From: Rivibacter subsaxonicus
GTDB lineage: Bacteria; Pseudomonadota; Gammaproteobacteria; Burkholderiales; Burkholderiaceae_C
NCBI RefSeq assembly: GCF_004217215.1
Contig: NZ_SHKP01000006.1
Coordinates: 1 to 64,000 of the forward strand
Length of the DNA: 64,000 bases
Direction of reading: 5' to 3'
Shown: positions 1-8,654 of the stretch, piece by piece
How the letters are laid out: each line of letters opens with the position of its first letter
How positions within the stretch are numbered: position 1 is the stretch's first letter
Program-made: the position numbers and the translations under genes
Notes under the pieces: model-generated
The model's database searches: none
Seen by the model: only the letters and a program-made list of their open reading frames with translations
What the model was told of the DNA's origin: nothing

Positions 1-90
1 CCCCGGCCGTTCGCGGCCGCGGGGGGGGGTGGCGGGTTTGTTGGTCCCCCCCCCCGGGGGCCCCCCCCCCCCCCCCCCCCCCGCCCCCCC
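1..90. other. low-complexity contig edge, probable sequencing/assembly artefact
   Basis: The first 90 bases consist of long G and C homopolymers (for example a C run filling most of 61-90) with no coding signal. They run directly into a 42-base stretch identical to the end of the repeat at 29.7 kb, but do not resemble the interior of that repeat. I read this as degraded consensus where an assembly stopped inside a repeat copy. A genuine homopolymer tract is possible but unlikely. Confidence 0.6.
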
Positions 91-132
91 CGGCCCGGGC
101 GCGAGCCCTCCGGTAGCGTTAACAGGCCCTAG
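91..132 (+). repeat. partial copy (right end) of the 271-bp structured repeat
   Basis: Bases 91-132 are identical over 42 bp to 29702-29743, the right terminal inverted repeat of the complete element. The copy ends with the same CTAG as the complete element and abuts the truncated cupin gene. The left part of the copy is missing or corrupted by the homopolymer-rich edge. Confidence 0.85.
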
Positions 133-140
133 TCGAGCAC

Positions 141-389
141 ATGGAGCGCAGCCACCCCGGCATGCACACCACCGACACCATCGACTTCGAATACATCGTC
201 TCGGGCGAGGTCTGGCTCGAACTGGACGATGGCGTCGCGGTGCATCTGCGCGCCGGCGACACCGTGGTCCAGAACGGCACCCGCCACGCATGGCGCAACC
301 GGGGCAGCGAGCCGTGCCTCATCGTCGTGTTCATGCTCGGCGTGGCGCGCCAGCCGTCGGGCCTGGAGGTCGCGCGCCTGGCGGGTTGA
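141..389 (+). pseudogene. cupin-domain protein, 5'-truncated fragment
   Basis: The 82 residues form the C-terminal half of a small beta-barrel cupin: a His-containing strand (PGMHTTDTIDF), then a VSGEVWLELDDG turn, an RAGD turn and an NGTRHAW strand, as in conserved-barrel cupins of about 150-180 residues. The N-terminal half is absent because the repeat end lies immediately upstream. The ATG at 141 is therefore probably an internal methionine. Whether the truncation is biological (repeat insertion) or an assembly effect cannot be decided here. Substrate is unknown. The gene converges with the capsule operon. Confidence 0.6.
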
Positions 390-480
390 GGCCGGGCCGG
401 CCAGGCCCGAGCCGCTGCACACAGTTGAAGCGCGTTCAGCGATAGCCTCGCCACTCCCTGAGCGTCGAACCGAACTGCAA

Positions 481-505
481 CGGCGCCGCTGTTGCAGCGG
501 CGCCG
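481..505 (-). terminator. strong hairpin at the end of the capsule operon
   Basis: An 11-bp perfect GC-rich stem (481-491 with 495-505) closes on a TTG loop between the convergent cupin fragment and the last capsule gene. There is no clear T tract on either side, so it may be a weak intrinsic terminator or a transcript-stabilising hairpin. Confidence 0.55.
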
Positions 506-518
506 GAGACGCGAAGGC

Positions 519-1913
519 TCAGGCCGCGTAGCGACGCGACGAGCCCAGCGGTGCGAGTTCCTGCGGGCGCGACACCTCGACCGGCGCGGCCAGCAGGTGA
601 GCCAGGCCCGGCGCCGCGGCATAGAAGCTCGCGTTGAGTTGCGTGTGGCGCTGCAGGTGGGCGCGGAAGCGCGCGAACAGGGCCGCATCCGGCACGGCGG
701 CCGTGCGCCAGAAGCTGCTCAGCCCTGCGCCGTGGACCAGGCCCGGGATCGCGTAGAAGCTCTCGCCGAGCACGCAGACCGGCGCCCGGTGGTACATCGC
801 CTGCAGTCCCACCGTGCTGTTGACCGTGACCACGCCGCGCGTATGGCGCAGCAGCGTGGGCAGGTGCAGGTCGTGCACGTAGTGGATGCGGCCCTCGAGC
901 CCGAACTCGCGCGCGCGCTGGCGCAGCAGCGAGGAGTAGTCGCTGTAGGCCCGATCCATCGGGTGGTGCTTGACCACCAGGTGGGTATCGGCCGGCGCGT
1001 GGTCGGCAAAGGAGGCCAGCACCGCGTCGATCGCCGTCGTCATCGACCCGAACGGCGAGTGGTGCGTGACCTGGCTGTCGTTGGCGACCTGGAGCGGGAA
1101 CAGGTACCAGCGGCGTGCCGTCTCGGGCGCGCACAGCCGGGCGAGTTCATGGCGCTGCGACCACGCGTAGCGGAGCTTGCGCAAGCCGCTGCGCACCCAG
1201 CGCAGTGGCTCGGTGATCGGGTTCAGCGCCCGGTGGTGCGGCAGCGAGCCGAAGAAGGGCCGCGCCACCGTGCTCGTGAAGCTGTACTGGATCGCGATCC
1301 AGGCCGTGCGCCGGAAGCGCTGGCCGGTCGGTGCCGGCTTGGGCATGCGCGGGCGGCGCTCGCCGTAGGCCTTGGCCTCGCGCGGCAGCGGCGACCAGGC
1401 GTTGACGCCACCGGTCTCCAGCGTCACGAAGTCGGGCCGCAGGTAGCCTTCCTCGAAGACGTAGCAGCGCACGCCGAGTTCGCGTGCCACCGCGATCGCG
1501 GCCTCGTGCACCGGTCGCACCTGCCCGAACAGCACGATCGCGTCGATGCGGCGTGATTGCAGTCGCTGGGCCAGCCACCCGGACCATTGATCGAGCGTGC
1601 CGTTGTAGCGGTCGGCCGGGCGGCGGCCATAGAACCAGGCATCGCCGCCGTTGAAGTGCACCTTGCTCACGCCGATGCCGTGCTGCTCGAGCACGTCGGC
1701 CAGGTTCGCGAAGAACGGTCCCATCGGCCCCTGCAACAGGAGCACCCGGCGCTCCTGGAGCAGCGCTCTCAGGGACAGGGGCGGGAATGCAGCGGCGGTC
1801 GGCGCGGTGGGCGTCGGCAATTCGAATCCAGCTTCAGGCGTTCGGCCGCTCCTCCCTGTGAGTCGCTGGATTCCGCCCGGATTTCTTTGTGCCTCGATTG
1901 TGCGGCACAGCAA
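519..1913 (-). CDS. kpsS: capsule polysaccharide export/Kdo-linker protein, KpsS-like
   Basis: This belongs to the Capsule_synth family. KpsS adds the first beta-Kdo to lyso-phosphatidylglycerol, starting the linker on which group 2 capsules are carried. The family signatures visible are LLLQGPMGPFFANLADVL with FNGGDAWFY near the N-terminus, VVKHHPMDRAY in the middle, and GVVTVNSTVG with FYAIPG towards the C-terminus. The longest frame (464 residues) begins with a TTG lying inside a hairpin, and about 50 residues precede the conserved region, so the true start is probably downstream. No ATG is available there. It is the last gene of the minus-strand capsule operon, directly after kpsC. Confidence 0.85.
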   Translation of the reverse strand: MLCRTIEAQRNPGGIQRLTGRSGRTPEAGFELPTPTAPTAAAFPPLSLRALLQERRVLLLQGPMGPFFANLADVLEQHGIGVSKVHFNGGDAWFYGRRPADRYNGTLDQWSGWLAQRLQSRRIDAIVLFGQVRPVHEAAIAVARELGVRCYVFEEGYLRPDFVTLETGGVNAWSPLPREAKAYGERRPRMPKPAPTGQRFRRTAWIAIQYSFTSTVARPFFGSLPHHRALNPITEPLRWVRSGLRKLRYAWSQRHELARLCAPETARRWYLFPLQVANDSQVTHHSPFGSMTTAIDAVLASFADHAPADTHLVVKHHPMDRAYSDYSSLLRQRAREFGLEGRIHYVHDLHLPTLLRHTRGVVTVNSTVGLQAMYHRAPVCVLGESFYAIPGLVHGAGLSSFWRTAAVPDAALFARFRAHLQRHTQLNASFYAAAPGLAHLLAAPVEVSRPQELAPLGSSRRYAA

Positions 1914-1935
1914 TTTCGCCTCGCGTGGCGAAATT
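1912..1935. other. perfect 9-bp stem-loop between kpsC and kpsS
   Basis: AATTTCGCC (1912-1920) and GGCGAAATT (1927-1935) form a perfect 9-bp dyad with a 6-base loop in the 42-bp gap after kpsC. It overlaps the most upstream possible kpsS start. It could attenuate or terminate between the two genes, or stabilise the upstream message. Confidence 0.6.
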
Positions 1936-1955
1936 CACGCTGCCGCCGTCGGCAA

Positions 1956-3935
1956 TCAGCGGTTACGCCAGCGAGCCCAAAAACGCCACGCGCGACGCCA
2001 TGCCGAGGTGGGCGGCGTCGGCTCGGTGCGCCACTGCAGCAGCTCGTCGAGGGCGCGCTCCGCGCTGGTGAAGCGACCGGTCGTGCGGCTCACGTAGGTC
2101 GGGTGCAGCAGCAGCGTCGCCGCCACCAGTTCATCGAGCGACAGGCGGCGCGTGCGGCGCGGGTGCGGCGCGGCGTCCGTCGTCAGGCCCCAGCCGCTAT
2201 AGAAAGGCTGGCCGTGGCAATGCACGCGGCGACCGCGCAGCAGCGCCTCGAAGCCGGCCAGCGAGGTGATCACGTGCACCTCCTCGGCCGCTTCGAGCAG
2301 GCGGTGGATCGGCGCGTCGCTGACGATCTCGTCGCACCAGCGGTGCGCCTCGTCCTCGTCCTCGCCGCGACGGCGCAGCCGGGCCACCACGTCCGGGTGC
2401 GGCTTGTAGACCAGCCAGGCCTCGGGCCGCGCCGCGCGCGCGGCCTTCAAAAGGTCGATGTTGCGGCGCAGCGCATTTGCCCCCCAGGCGATCGATGCAT
2501 CGCTCTCGACCTGGCCCACCGCCAGCACCATCGGCCGCCCATCCGCAGGCGGCTGCCAGTCGCCGGTGCCGACGTTGTACTTGCTCAGGCCGGCACCGAC
2601 GATGCGCTCGCGCAGCGCCCGCGCGCGTGCCAGCAAGGGCCCATCGAAGCGGGCATTCGCCAGCAAGTCCTCGAGCTCGCTCGGCGCGCTCGCGTCGTAG
2701 TAGATGCCGCTGCGGTCCATCACCCACGACAGCGGCCGCACCAGGTCGGCACCAAGGCCCACCGAGCGCAGGAAGCCGTCTTCGAGCCGCACCACCTCGT
2801 GTCGCGATCCGGCCAGCGGTCGCCGGCCCCAGACCGCCAGCGTCGCGCCCTCGGGCACCTGCGCCTCGCGCCGCACGAAGCTCACTTCGCTGCCGCCGAA
2901 ATAGGCGCGCACGATCGGCTTCTTCCAGCGCGAGAAGCCGAGCGCGTGCACCGCAGGTGCGAAGCGCTCGCGCTGGCGCCGCTGCAGCGCCATCCACTCG
3001 ACGAGGCGCTCGGCCTCGCAACGCAGGCCGGTCTCGGGATCCAGATAGCGCGGATAGCGCAGCAGCGCGGCGTGCACCAGCTGCTCCGGCGCGGCCGGCG
3101 CGCGGCGCGCCGGCGCTGCCTGCTCGTCGCGCGTCAGTCCCCAGCCCGCATAGAAGGGCATGCCGAAGCAGCGCACCGGCTTGTCGCCCCACAGCAGCGC
3201 CTCGAAGCCGACCTGCGAGGTCACGGTGTAGACCGCCTGCGCCGCATCGAGCAGGGCCGGCACATGGCAGTCCTGCGCCACCAGTTGCACGCGCGCCGCC
3301 TGGCCGGCGCTGAGCGCGCCGAAGTGGCCCTGCTTGCGGCCGGCGATCACGTCGGGATGCACCTTCAGCGCGATCGTCGCCTGCGGGTGCTCGTCGAGCG
3401 CGGCCTCGAGCATGCGGGCAAAGGAGCCGGCATCGGCCAGGCCGAAGGCAATCGACGCATCACCCGCGGTCTGGTCGATCACCAGCACCGCGCCCGGCGC
3501 CAGCAGGTCGCGCCGCTCGCGTGCATGGTTGTACTTGGAGAGCCGCCCGCCGCGCCACGCCGTGGCCAGGTCGCGAGCGCGCTGCGCCTGCGCGGCGTCG
3601 AGCGGCGCCTGCACCAACTGCTCCAGCTCCGAGGCGCAGGTCGCGTCGTAGTAGACGCCTAGGCGGTCGACCACCACCGACAGCGGCGGCTCGCGGTGGC
3701 CGAGTTCGACCGAGCGCAGGAAGCCGTCCTCGATCTGCCAGCTCGGCACGCCGTGCGCGGCGGCAAAGCGCTGTGCCGCCTGCGCGCTCGGCTTGCGGCC
3801 CCAGGCCAGCACCGCGCGCAACTGCGGATCGGCCGCGCGCACCAGCCGGTGATCGTCGAACAGCGCGGGCAGCGTCGCCACGCGCGCCAGCCCCGGCGTG
3901 ACCAGCGCCAGCGCCGGCCGCGGATCGGCGCTCAC
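1956..3935 (-). CDS. kpsC: capsule linker glycosyltransferase KpsC (dual beta-Kdo transferase)
   Basis: The protein has 659 residues, close to E. coli KpsC (675). Two tandem Capsule_synth-like halves are visible: each has an EDGFLRS motif followed by a YYDA motif, then a LSKYN element, a KPHPD or KVHPD motif, and a QPFYSGWGLT or MPFYAGWGLT motif. In characterised KpsC the two halves are alternating Kdo transferases that extend the poly-Kdo linker after KpsS. I chose a GTG start at 3935 because it overlaps the stop of the preceding lipoprotein gene by 4 bp (GTGA), as elsewhere in this operon. Reading further upstream gives only arginine-rich antisense-like sequence. Confidence 0.92.
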   Translation of the reverse strand: MSADPRPALALVTPGLARVATLPALFDDHRLVRAADPQLRAVLAWGRKPSAQAAQRFAAAHGVPSWQIEDGFLRSVELGHREPPLSVVVDRLGVYYDATCASELEQLVQAPLDAAQAQRARDLATAWRGGRLSKYNHARERRDLLAPGAVLVIDQTAGDASIAFGLADAGSFARMLEAALDEHPQATIALKVHPDVIAGRKQGHFGALSAGQAARVQLVAQDCHVPALLDAAQAVYTVTSQVGFEALLWGDKPVRCFGMPFYAGWGLTRDEQAAPARRAPAAPEQLVHAALLRYPRYLDPETGLRCEAERLVEWMALQRRQRERFAPAVHALGFSRWKKPIVRAYFGGSEVSFVRREAQVPEGATLAVWGRRPLAGSRHEVVRLEDGFLRSVGLGADLVRPLSWVMDRSGIYYDASAPSELEDLLANARFDGPLLARARALRERIVGAGLSKYNVGTGDWQPPADGRPMVLAVGQVESDASIAWGANALRRNIDLLKAARAARPEAWLVYKPHPDVVARLRRRGEDEDEAHRWCDEIVSDAPIHRLLEAAEEVHVITSLAGFEALLRGRRVHCHGQPFYSGWGLTTDAAPHPRRTRRLSLDELVAATLLLHPTYVSRTTGRFTSAERALDELLQWRTEPTPPTSAWRRAWRFWARWRNR

Positions 3936-4675
3936 GGCGAGCTCGTGCGAACGCAGCGCCCGCCGTCGATCACGGCCTTGACGCGCTGGAAGATCAGCGC
4001 ATGGCCGGCATCGTTGGGATGCACGCCGTCGCCCGCGTCGTAGGCGGGCGCGAGCCGGCCATCGGGGCCGGCCAGTGCCTCGCGCAACTCGACGAAGCAG
4101 TCGCCGGCAGCGGCGCGCAGCCCGGCGTCGATCTGCGGCATCTGCGCCAGCTGGGCTGGTGTCAGCGCGCGCGGCTGGGTCGAGAGCAGCAGCACCGCCG
4201 CGCCGCGCGCCTGCGCCGCGGCGCGGATCGCCAGCAGGTTGCGCAGCGTCTCGTCGACCGCGTAGCCGAGCGCGGTGTCGTTGCTCGGGTAGGACACCAG
4301 CACCAGCTTCGGCGTGCCTGCGAGCGCGGCGTCGATGTTGATCGCCGCATCCGGCGTCGGGCGGCCGGCCACCGGCGTCGCGCTCGCAGGCAGGCCGTGG
4401 TACGTGGTCGTGCCGCCAAGAGCCAGGTTGGCGATCTGCACGCTCCGGCCCTGCATCGCCGACTGCAGTTGCGCGACCCAGGCCTTGCCGCTGCTGGCGC
4501 CGGCGCCGGCGGCGCTCGACGAGCCGATCACGGCCCAGTTGCCTGGTGCCACCAGTCGCGGCACCGGCGGCGGCAGCTGCGCTTCGGCGGTTGCGGCGTC
4601 GGAGCCGCCGCCGCAGGCCACCAGCGCCAGCATGACCGCGGCGAGCGCGGCGTGGTGCAGCAGGCGGCGGGTCAT
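3932..4675 (-). CDS. SGNH/GDSL-family esterase lipoprotein
   Basis: A 247-residue protein with a lipoprotein signal peptide: positive N-terminus, hydrophobic stretch and an ALVAC lipobox with Cys at 21, followed by GGGSD. The mature part is an SGNH hydrolase: block I is AVIGSSSAAG (candidate nucleophile Ser), and the C-terminal DGVHPNDAGH supplies the Asp/His pair. In this place it most plausibly removes or transfers acetyl groups on the capsule at the cell envelope; that role is inferred from neighbours. Both ends overlap adjacent genes by 4 bp (ATGA and GTGA), which indicates translational coupling. Confidence 0.8.
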   Translation of the reverse strand: MTRRLLHHAALAAVMLALVACGGGSDAATAEAQLPPPVPRLVAPGNWAVIGSSSAAGAGASSGKAWVAQLQSAMQGRSVQIANLALGGTTTYHGLPASATPVAGRPTPDAAINIDAALAGTPKLVLVSYPSNDTALGYAVDETLRNLLAIRAAAQARGAAVLLLSTQPRALTPAQLAQMPQIDAGLRAAAGDCFVELREALAGPDGRLAPAYDAGDGVHPNDAGHALIFQRVKAVIDGGRCVRTSSP

Positions 4676-6144
4676 GCGCAGGCTCCGAGCATCGCGAAGT
4701 AGGGTGTGTCGGCGGCGTCGGTCGGTCCGGTTTGTAGCAGCGCCTGCACATGCGCACGCAGCCCCTCGCTGGCCTCTGCCAGCTTGGCGGCCACGCGCCC
4801 GCGCGTGTCGAAGTCGGTTCGCGGCGGCTCCACCAGGAAGCGCCCGTTGGACTGCAGCAGCAGCGCGCCCGGCTGCTCGTGGCGCACCAGGGCCGGGTCC
4901 ACATGACCCGCGCTGTGCACGAACACGCATCGCTTGAACAGGCGCCGCAGGTACTTGAGCATCGTGTAGCCCGAGGAGGCGCCGAACATCAGCAGCGAGT
5001 CATCGAGCGGCGCGTCGGCTTGCTCGAAGATCATCACGCGGCCGAAGTTGGGCAGGCGGTTGTCGAAGCGCGCGCCCTCGTAGGGACTGTGGCCGACCAG
5101 GAACTCGGTGGGCGCGTAGACCGGCGGATCGAACTTGAGCCCGAGGTCGCCCGCGTTGCGGATCACGCGGTAGCTGTCGGCCTCGAACGCGGCCCGTGCG
5201 AGCGCGGCGTCGAAGCCCAGCGCCTCGATCGCCGCCAGCACCGCCTGCAGCGCGCCGCGGTCGGTCCAGTGGGTGTCGGTCCGCATGAAGCAGGCCTCGG
5301 GCGCGGGCTGCGCCGCCAGCAGGGCCGCGCCATCGACCACGTGATGCTCCGGTCGCGCCAGCGCCAGCACCTGGTCGAGCACGGTCAGCGGCGCGCGCGG
5401 GTGCGGGTAGTGCTGCGGCAGCACCTGCTCCTTGGACGGCGCGATCACCAGCGCGTGGCGTGCGTGCACCGAGGCGGCGAGCGCCAGGCCCTGGTCCAGG
5501 TAGGCCTGCCACTGGTCCAGCGCCGGCTCGTCGAGCAGCAGGCGGCCGGTGAACTGGTCGACGCTGCGGTTGGAGTCGTTGTCGAGGAACAGCCAGCCTT
5601 CGGTGCCATGCAGCACCTTCAAGGGCGGCGGGCCGGGCGGTGCGGCCGGGGCCGGGGTGGCCGTTGGTGCGGCTGCTGGTGCGGCTTCTCGCGCGGCAGG
5701 CGCTGCGGCAGAGGTCGGCACCGCCACCAGGCGCAAGGCGGGCCGGCCAATGTTCCAGCGCGAGATCCACATCACAGCTTCGCCGAGCGCGTAGCCCAGC
5801 TCCCAGACGCCGTCCGCCAGCTGCACATGGGCCAGGTAGCCGCAGCGCAGCTGCGGATGCCCGCCCGGCTCCTGCGCCAGTACCTTGCTGATCACGTCCT
5901 TGCGCTCGACGTTGAGCGGCAGCACGAAGGCCGGCGTCTCGGCATCGACCTGCCGCAGCCACAGCTGTACCGGCCGCTGCGCCGAAACCAGCTGCGCGGG
6001 CGGCAGCACCCAGCCCTCGATGCGCAGGCCCAGGGTGGCGTCGCGCACGACCTTGTCGTTGCGCGGCAGGTCCAGCGACCACTGCCAATCCTGGTGGCCG
6101 CTCAGCAGCAAGGGCTGGCGCTTGAACGTGGCTTCTTCGGTCAT
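4672..6144 (-). CDS. AlgX/AlgJ-type SGNH polysaccharide O-acetylation protein
   Basis: The protein has 490 residues. Residues from about 180 onward match the AlgX/AlgJ SGNH-like domain: WLFLDNDSNRSVDQF, APSKEQVLPQ, the catalytic-type motif MRTDTHWTDRGA, and a later FGASSGYTML segment near the expected nucleophile. Such proteins carry acetyl groups to exopolysaccharide hydroxyls. The first 150 residues form a separate beta-rich module (EGWVLPP, then ERKDV, then CGYLAHV) that recurs in other proteins of this locus. I see no signal peptide, which is odd for a periplasmic acetylase. Start chosen at the ATG that overlaps the upstream gene by 4 bp. Confidence 0.75.
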   Translation of the reverse strand: MTEEATFKRQPLLLSGHQDWQWSLDLPRNDKVVRDATLGLRIEGWVLPPAQLVSAQRPVQLWLRQVDAETPAFVLPLNVERKDVISKVLAQEPGGHPQLRCGYLAHVQLADGVWELGYALGEAVMWISRWNIGRPALRLVAVPTSAAAPAAREAAPAAAPTATPAPAAPPGPPPLKVLHGTEGWLFLDNDSNRSVDQFTGRLLLDEPALDQWQAYLDQGLALAASVHARHALVIAPSKEQVLPQHYPHPRAPLTVLDQVLALARPEHHVVDGAALLAAQPAPEACFMRTDTHWTDRGALQAVLAAIEALGFDAALARAAFEADSYRVIRNAGDLGLKFDPPVYAPTEFLVGHSPYEGARFDNRLPNFGRVMIFEQADAPLDDSLLMFGASSGYTMLKYLRRLFKRCVFVHSAGHVDPALVRHEQPGALLLQSNGRFLVEPPRTDFDTRGRVAAKLAEASEGLRAHVQALLQTGPTDAADTPYFAMLGACA

Positions 6145-7160
6145 GACTGAAGGCAAAGGGGCTGGTCGGCTTGCGAGGGCGCCGCCGTGCCGGCCGGCGA
6201 CGCCTGCTGCCACGCGCGTTGCTGCGCGGCCCGCGCGAGCCGCTGCATGCGCCCGGGATCGCGGGCCAGCGCCAGCAGCGTGTCGGCCCAGACCTCGGGG
6301 TCGTTGGGCAGCAGCAGGCCGTCATTGTCGTGGCGGATGAACTCGGCAAACACCGGGCCGTCGCTGGCCAGGGTGGCGGCGCCCATGCGCGCGTAGTCGA
6401 AGAACTTCACCGGGCCGCGCCCCGCGTTGAAGCCACCCGCCAGCAGCGGCGCCAGGCCGATGTCGGCGCGCACCGAGCGCGTGTGCGCCAGGTAGTTGGG
6501 CCAGCTCATCGGATGCAGGATGGTGGTGCGCGGCAGCTCACGGAAGAGCCGGTTGATCGAGTGGTCGCCGATCAGCTCGACATGCACGTTGGGCGCCTGC
6601 TCCAGCACCTCGGCCAGGATCGGCCGCAGCCATTCGAGCTCGGCGCGGTGCGCCGCGGAGCCGTGATACGCGATGCGCAGGCTCAGCGCCTGCGCGCCGC
6701 GCAGCAGCTCGGGCGCCGGCGACAGCGGCACCACGCGCGCCTGCAGCGCGGCGTACTTGCGCGCCAGCGCCGGGGTCGAGACCCAGAACTCGTCGCAGTG
6801 CTGCAGCAGCCAATCGCGGTGCGCTCCAGCCTGGGCTCGGAGCTTGTCGGCGTAGGCCTTGGGCAGTTCGGCGAGCACGCTCTCATCGAGCAGGTCGTCG
6901 TCCATGAAATAGACGAGTCGCTGCGTGCCGCGCACCGGGCGCGCAAAGCGGCGGCGCGTCTCGCGGTCCACATAGCGAACGATCACCGCCTGCGCCGGCG
7001 TGCACAGGACGTGGCCCTGCCATTCGCCCTCATGCCCCAGGGCGTCGGCGAAGTAGGCGAGGGTCGAGCCCAACCGGGCCTGCGCCGCGTCGGGCGCCGC
7101 AGACGCGCGCGGCCACAGCTTGTTGCGCAAGCGCGCCAGCAGGCCGGCGGAAAGTTTCAT
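6141..7160 (-). CDS. glycosyltransferase, GT-B type (family 4-like)
   Basis: The 339-residue protein looks like a GT-B glycosyltransferase. It has a VYFMDDDLLD segment in the N-terminal half, RIAYHGSAAHRAEL at the start of the second Rossmann-like domain, a VELIGD strand, and a C-terminal GRGPVKFFDYARMGAATLASD segment resembling the nucleotide-sugar-binding E/K-rich motif of GT4 enzymes. It presumably adds one sugar of the capsule repeat on the cytoplasmic side. Donor and linkage cannot be predicted. Its stop overlaps the next start by 4 bp. Confidence 0.7.
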   Translation of the reverse strand: MKLSAGLLARLRNKLWPRASAAPDAAQARLGSTLAYFADALGHEGEWQGHVLCTPAQAVIVRYVDRETRRRFARPVRGTQRLVYFMDDDLLDESVLAELPKAYADKLRAQAGAHRDWLLQHCDEFWVSTPALARKYAALQARVVPLSPAPELLRGAQALSLRIAYHGSAAHRAELEWLRPILAEVLEQAPNVHVELIGDHSINRLFRELPRTTILHPMSWPNYLAHTRSVRADIGLAPLLAGGFNAGRGPVKFFDYARMGAATLASDGPVFAEFIRHDNDGLLLPNDPEVWADTLLALARDPGRMQRLARAAQQRAWQQASPAGTAAPSQADQPLCLQS

Positions 7161-7241
7161 TGGTGCACCCTTCGGCCTGCGGCCTGTCCCGCCAAGCGGG
7201 AGCGAGCTTGCTTGGGGCGGCCCGGCACGGCGCTCATGCGC

Positions 7242-8465
7242 TCAGGCGATGACATGCGTGTCCCGGGCCAGCGCCGTCGGGTTGGCGCAGGCGCGCACGT
7301 GGACCACGTCGCCGGCCTGCAGCGGCGCGTCGAAGCGGAAATGAAAACCGGCCCGGCCGCTGCGCGACACGCCCGCCTTGACCAAGTCCGGACGCTGCAG
7401 GTCGGCGACGCACTGGCCCTGCCAGTGGCCGTTGACGTAGATCTTGACGCTCAGCGTGGCCGGGTCATCGGCCGCCGCGTCGGCCAACCAGCCGACCACG
7501 CCGCGCGGCGACACCGCATCCACCGCGCCGCGCACCTGCAGGTGAAAGTGAGAGCCCTCGCGCAACTGGCGGTCGAGTCCTGCCATGGCGGCCTGCAGCT
7601 CATCGCTGTGGGCCAGCATCAGCTCGCAGCGATCGTCGTTGATGTCGTGCGCCTTGAAGAAGCCGGGCGCGTCCCAGTTGAGCGGGATGGCCGACTCGGC
7701 GCTGCGCCGCGCGACCTTGGCCTCGTATTCCGCGCGCGACTTGATGACGTAGTGGTGCACCCGCAAGGCGCCGCCGATGGGAGAAGCAAACGCGGTGGCG
7801 TGGCGCACCGGGTTCTTCTTGTGCGGGTGGTCCACGAACTGCGCTTCCTGCAGGGCGCCGTTGAGGTACTGGTAGCCCTCGGCCAGCAGCGCGTTGTGCA
7901 CGAAGAACTTGCTGCAGGCGCTGGCCCGCACCGCCGTCTTGATGTGCATGTTGATGCTGCGCTGCGTGTCGGACGCGTGCGTCATGAAGCGCTGGGTGAC
8001 CGGCTCGGCCCCGGCCTCGACATGGCCGTTGGACCCGAACAGCCGCCAGTGCATGCCCACCGCGCCGACCTTGCGCCGGGCAAAGGCCTTGCGCAGCAGG
8101 GTGCCGGCGGTGCGGCCGGGCGCTTCGCTGACCACGAACTCGTCGAGGTCCACAAAGCACAGCACCGCATCCTTGCTGCCCGGCAGGCCGAGCAGGCGCT
8201 CGTAGGCCACGACCTGGAAGCGATCGCACTTGCCGATGTGCAGCAGCTCGCACAGCCCCAACTGGGCCAGCGCCTCCAGATACTCCGCCGTGCCGTCAGT
8301 GCTGCCGTTGTCCACCACCGCCAGCCGATCAAAGCCCTGCAGGCGATGCCAGGCCGTCCACTCGTGGACGGCAGCCATTTCGTTCTTGGCGATGGCGGCG
8401 AGGATCAGCGGGCTTCTGCTGCGCGGCGTGAACGCGGCGCGCAGGGAGCTCAGAACGGCTTGCAT
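7242..8465 (-). CDS. glycosyltransferase family 2/92-type with C-terminal accessory module
   Basis: The 407-residue protein begins at the ATG before QAVLSSLRAAF; upstream codons are arginine/proline-rich and non-conserved. Residues 20-70 read IAAIAKNEMAAVHEWTAWH followed by VVDNGSTDGT, and VDLDEF supplies the DxD-type metal site. This pattern (KNE, HH or H-K-rich C-part) is typical of GT92/Glyco_tranf_2_4 proteins. The last 100 residues form a distinct beta-rich module (VVGWLAD, QRPDLVKAG, AGFHFRF). A likely capsule side-chain or backbone transferase; specificity unknown. Confidence 0.75.
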   Translation of the reverse strand: MQAVLSSLRAAFTPRSRSPLILAAIAKNEMAAVHEWTAWHRLQGFDRLAVVDNGSTDGTAEYLEALAQLGLCELLHIGKCDRFQVVAYERLLGLPGSKDAVLCFVDLDEFVVSEAPGRTAGTLLRKAFARRKVGAVGMHWRLFGSNGHVEAGAEPVTQRFMTHASDTQRSINMHIKTAVRASACSKFFVHNALLAEGYQYLNGALQEAQFVDHPHKKNPVRHATAFASPIGGALRVHHYVIKSRAEYEAKVARRSAESAIPLNWDAPGFFKAHDINDDRCELMLAHSDELQAAMAGLDRQLREGSHFHLQVRGAVDAVSPRGVVGWLADAAADDPATLSVKIYVNGHWQGQCVADLQRPDLVKAGVSRSGRAGFHFRFDAPLQAGDVVHVRACANPTALARDTHVIA

Positions 8466-8654
8466 GAAAGACGGAGGGGTCAGGAGCGCTCGGCTTGCTT
8501 GACGTGGACGGTGAGGCGGTCGGGCAAGGGTCGGGCTAGGTAGACAGGGATAGCGCACGCTGGCGTGCGGTCTCGAGCGAGTCGCTAGCGGCGCCGAGCA
8601 CCACCCGTGGCGCGACGAAAGAACTGCAACCCGGGTTCCGAACTGCAGTCGGAC
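8466..8654. other. 189-bp gap at a composition boundary, with a hairpin
   Basis: No gene is visible. A hairpin (CGCACG at 8554-8559, CGTGCG at 8564-8569) lies in the middle. The gap separates typical high-GC capsule genes from the lower-GC block starting at 8655, so it may be a recombination junction. No convincing promoter was found. Confidence 0.4.

Noticed and set aside
1956-4904. Extended kpsC of 982 residues
   Set aside because: The N-terminal 320 residues lie in another frame over the SGNH lipoprotein and AlgX-like genes and are Arg-rich; KpsC homology begins at the GTG at 3935.
7161-7241. Promoter or terminator in the 81-bp gap between two glycosyltransferase genes
   Set aside because: Only a 5-bp stem (CCCGC-CAA-GCGGG) is present, with no T tract and no -10/-35 pair.
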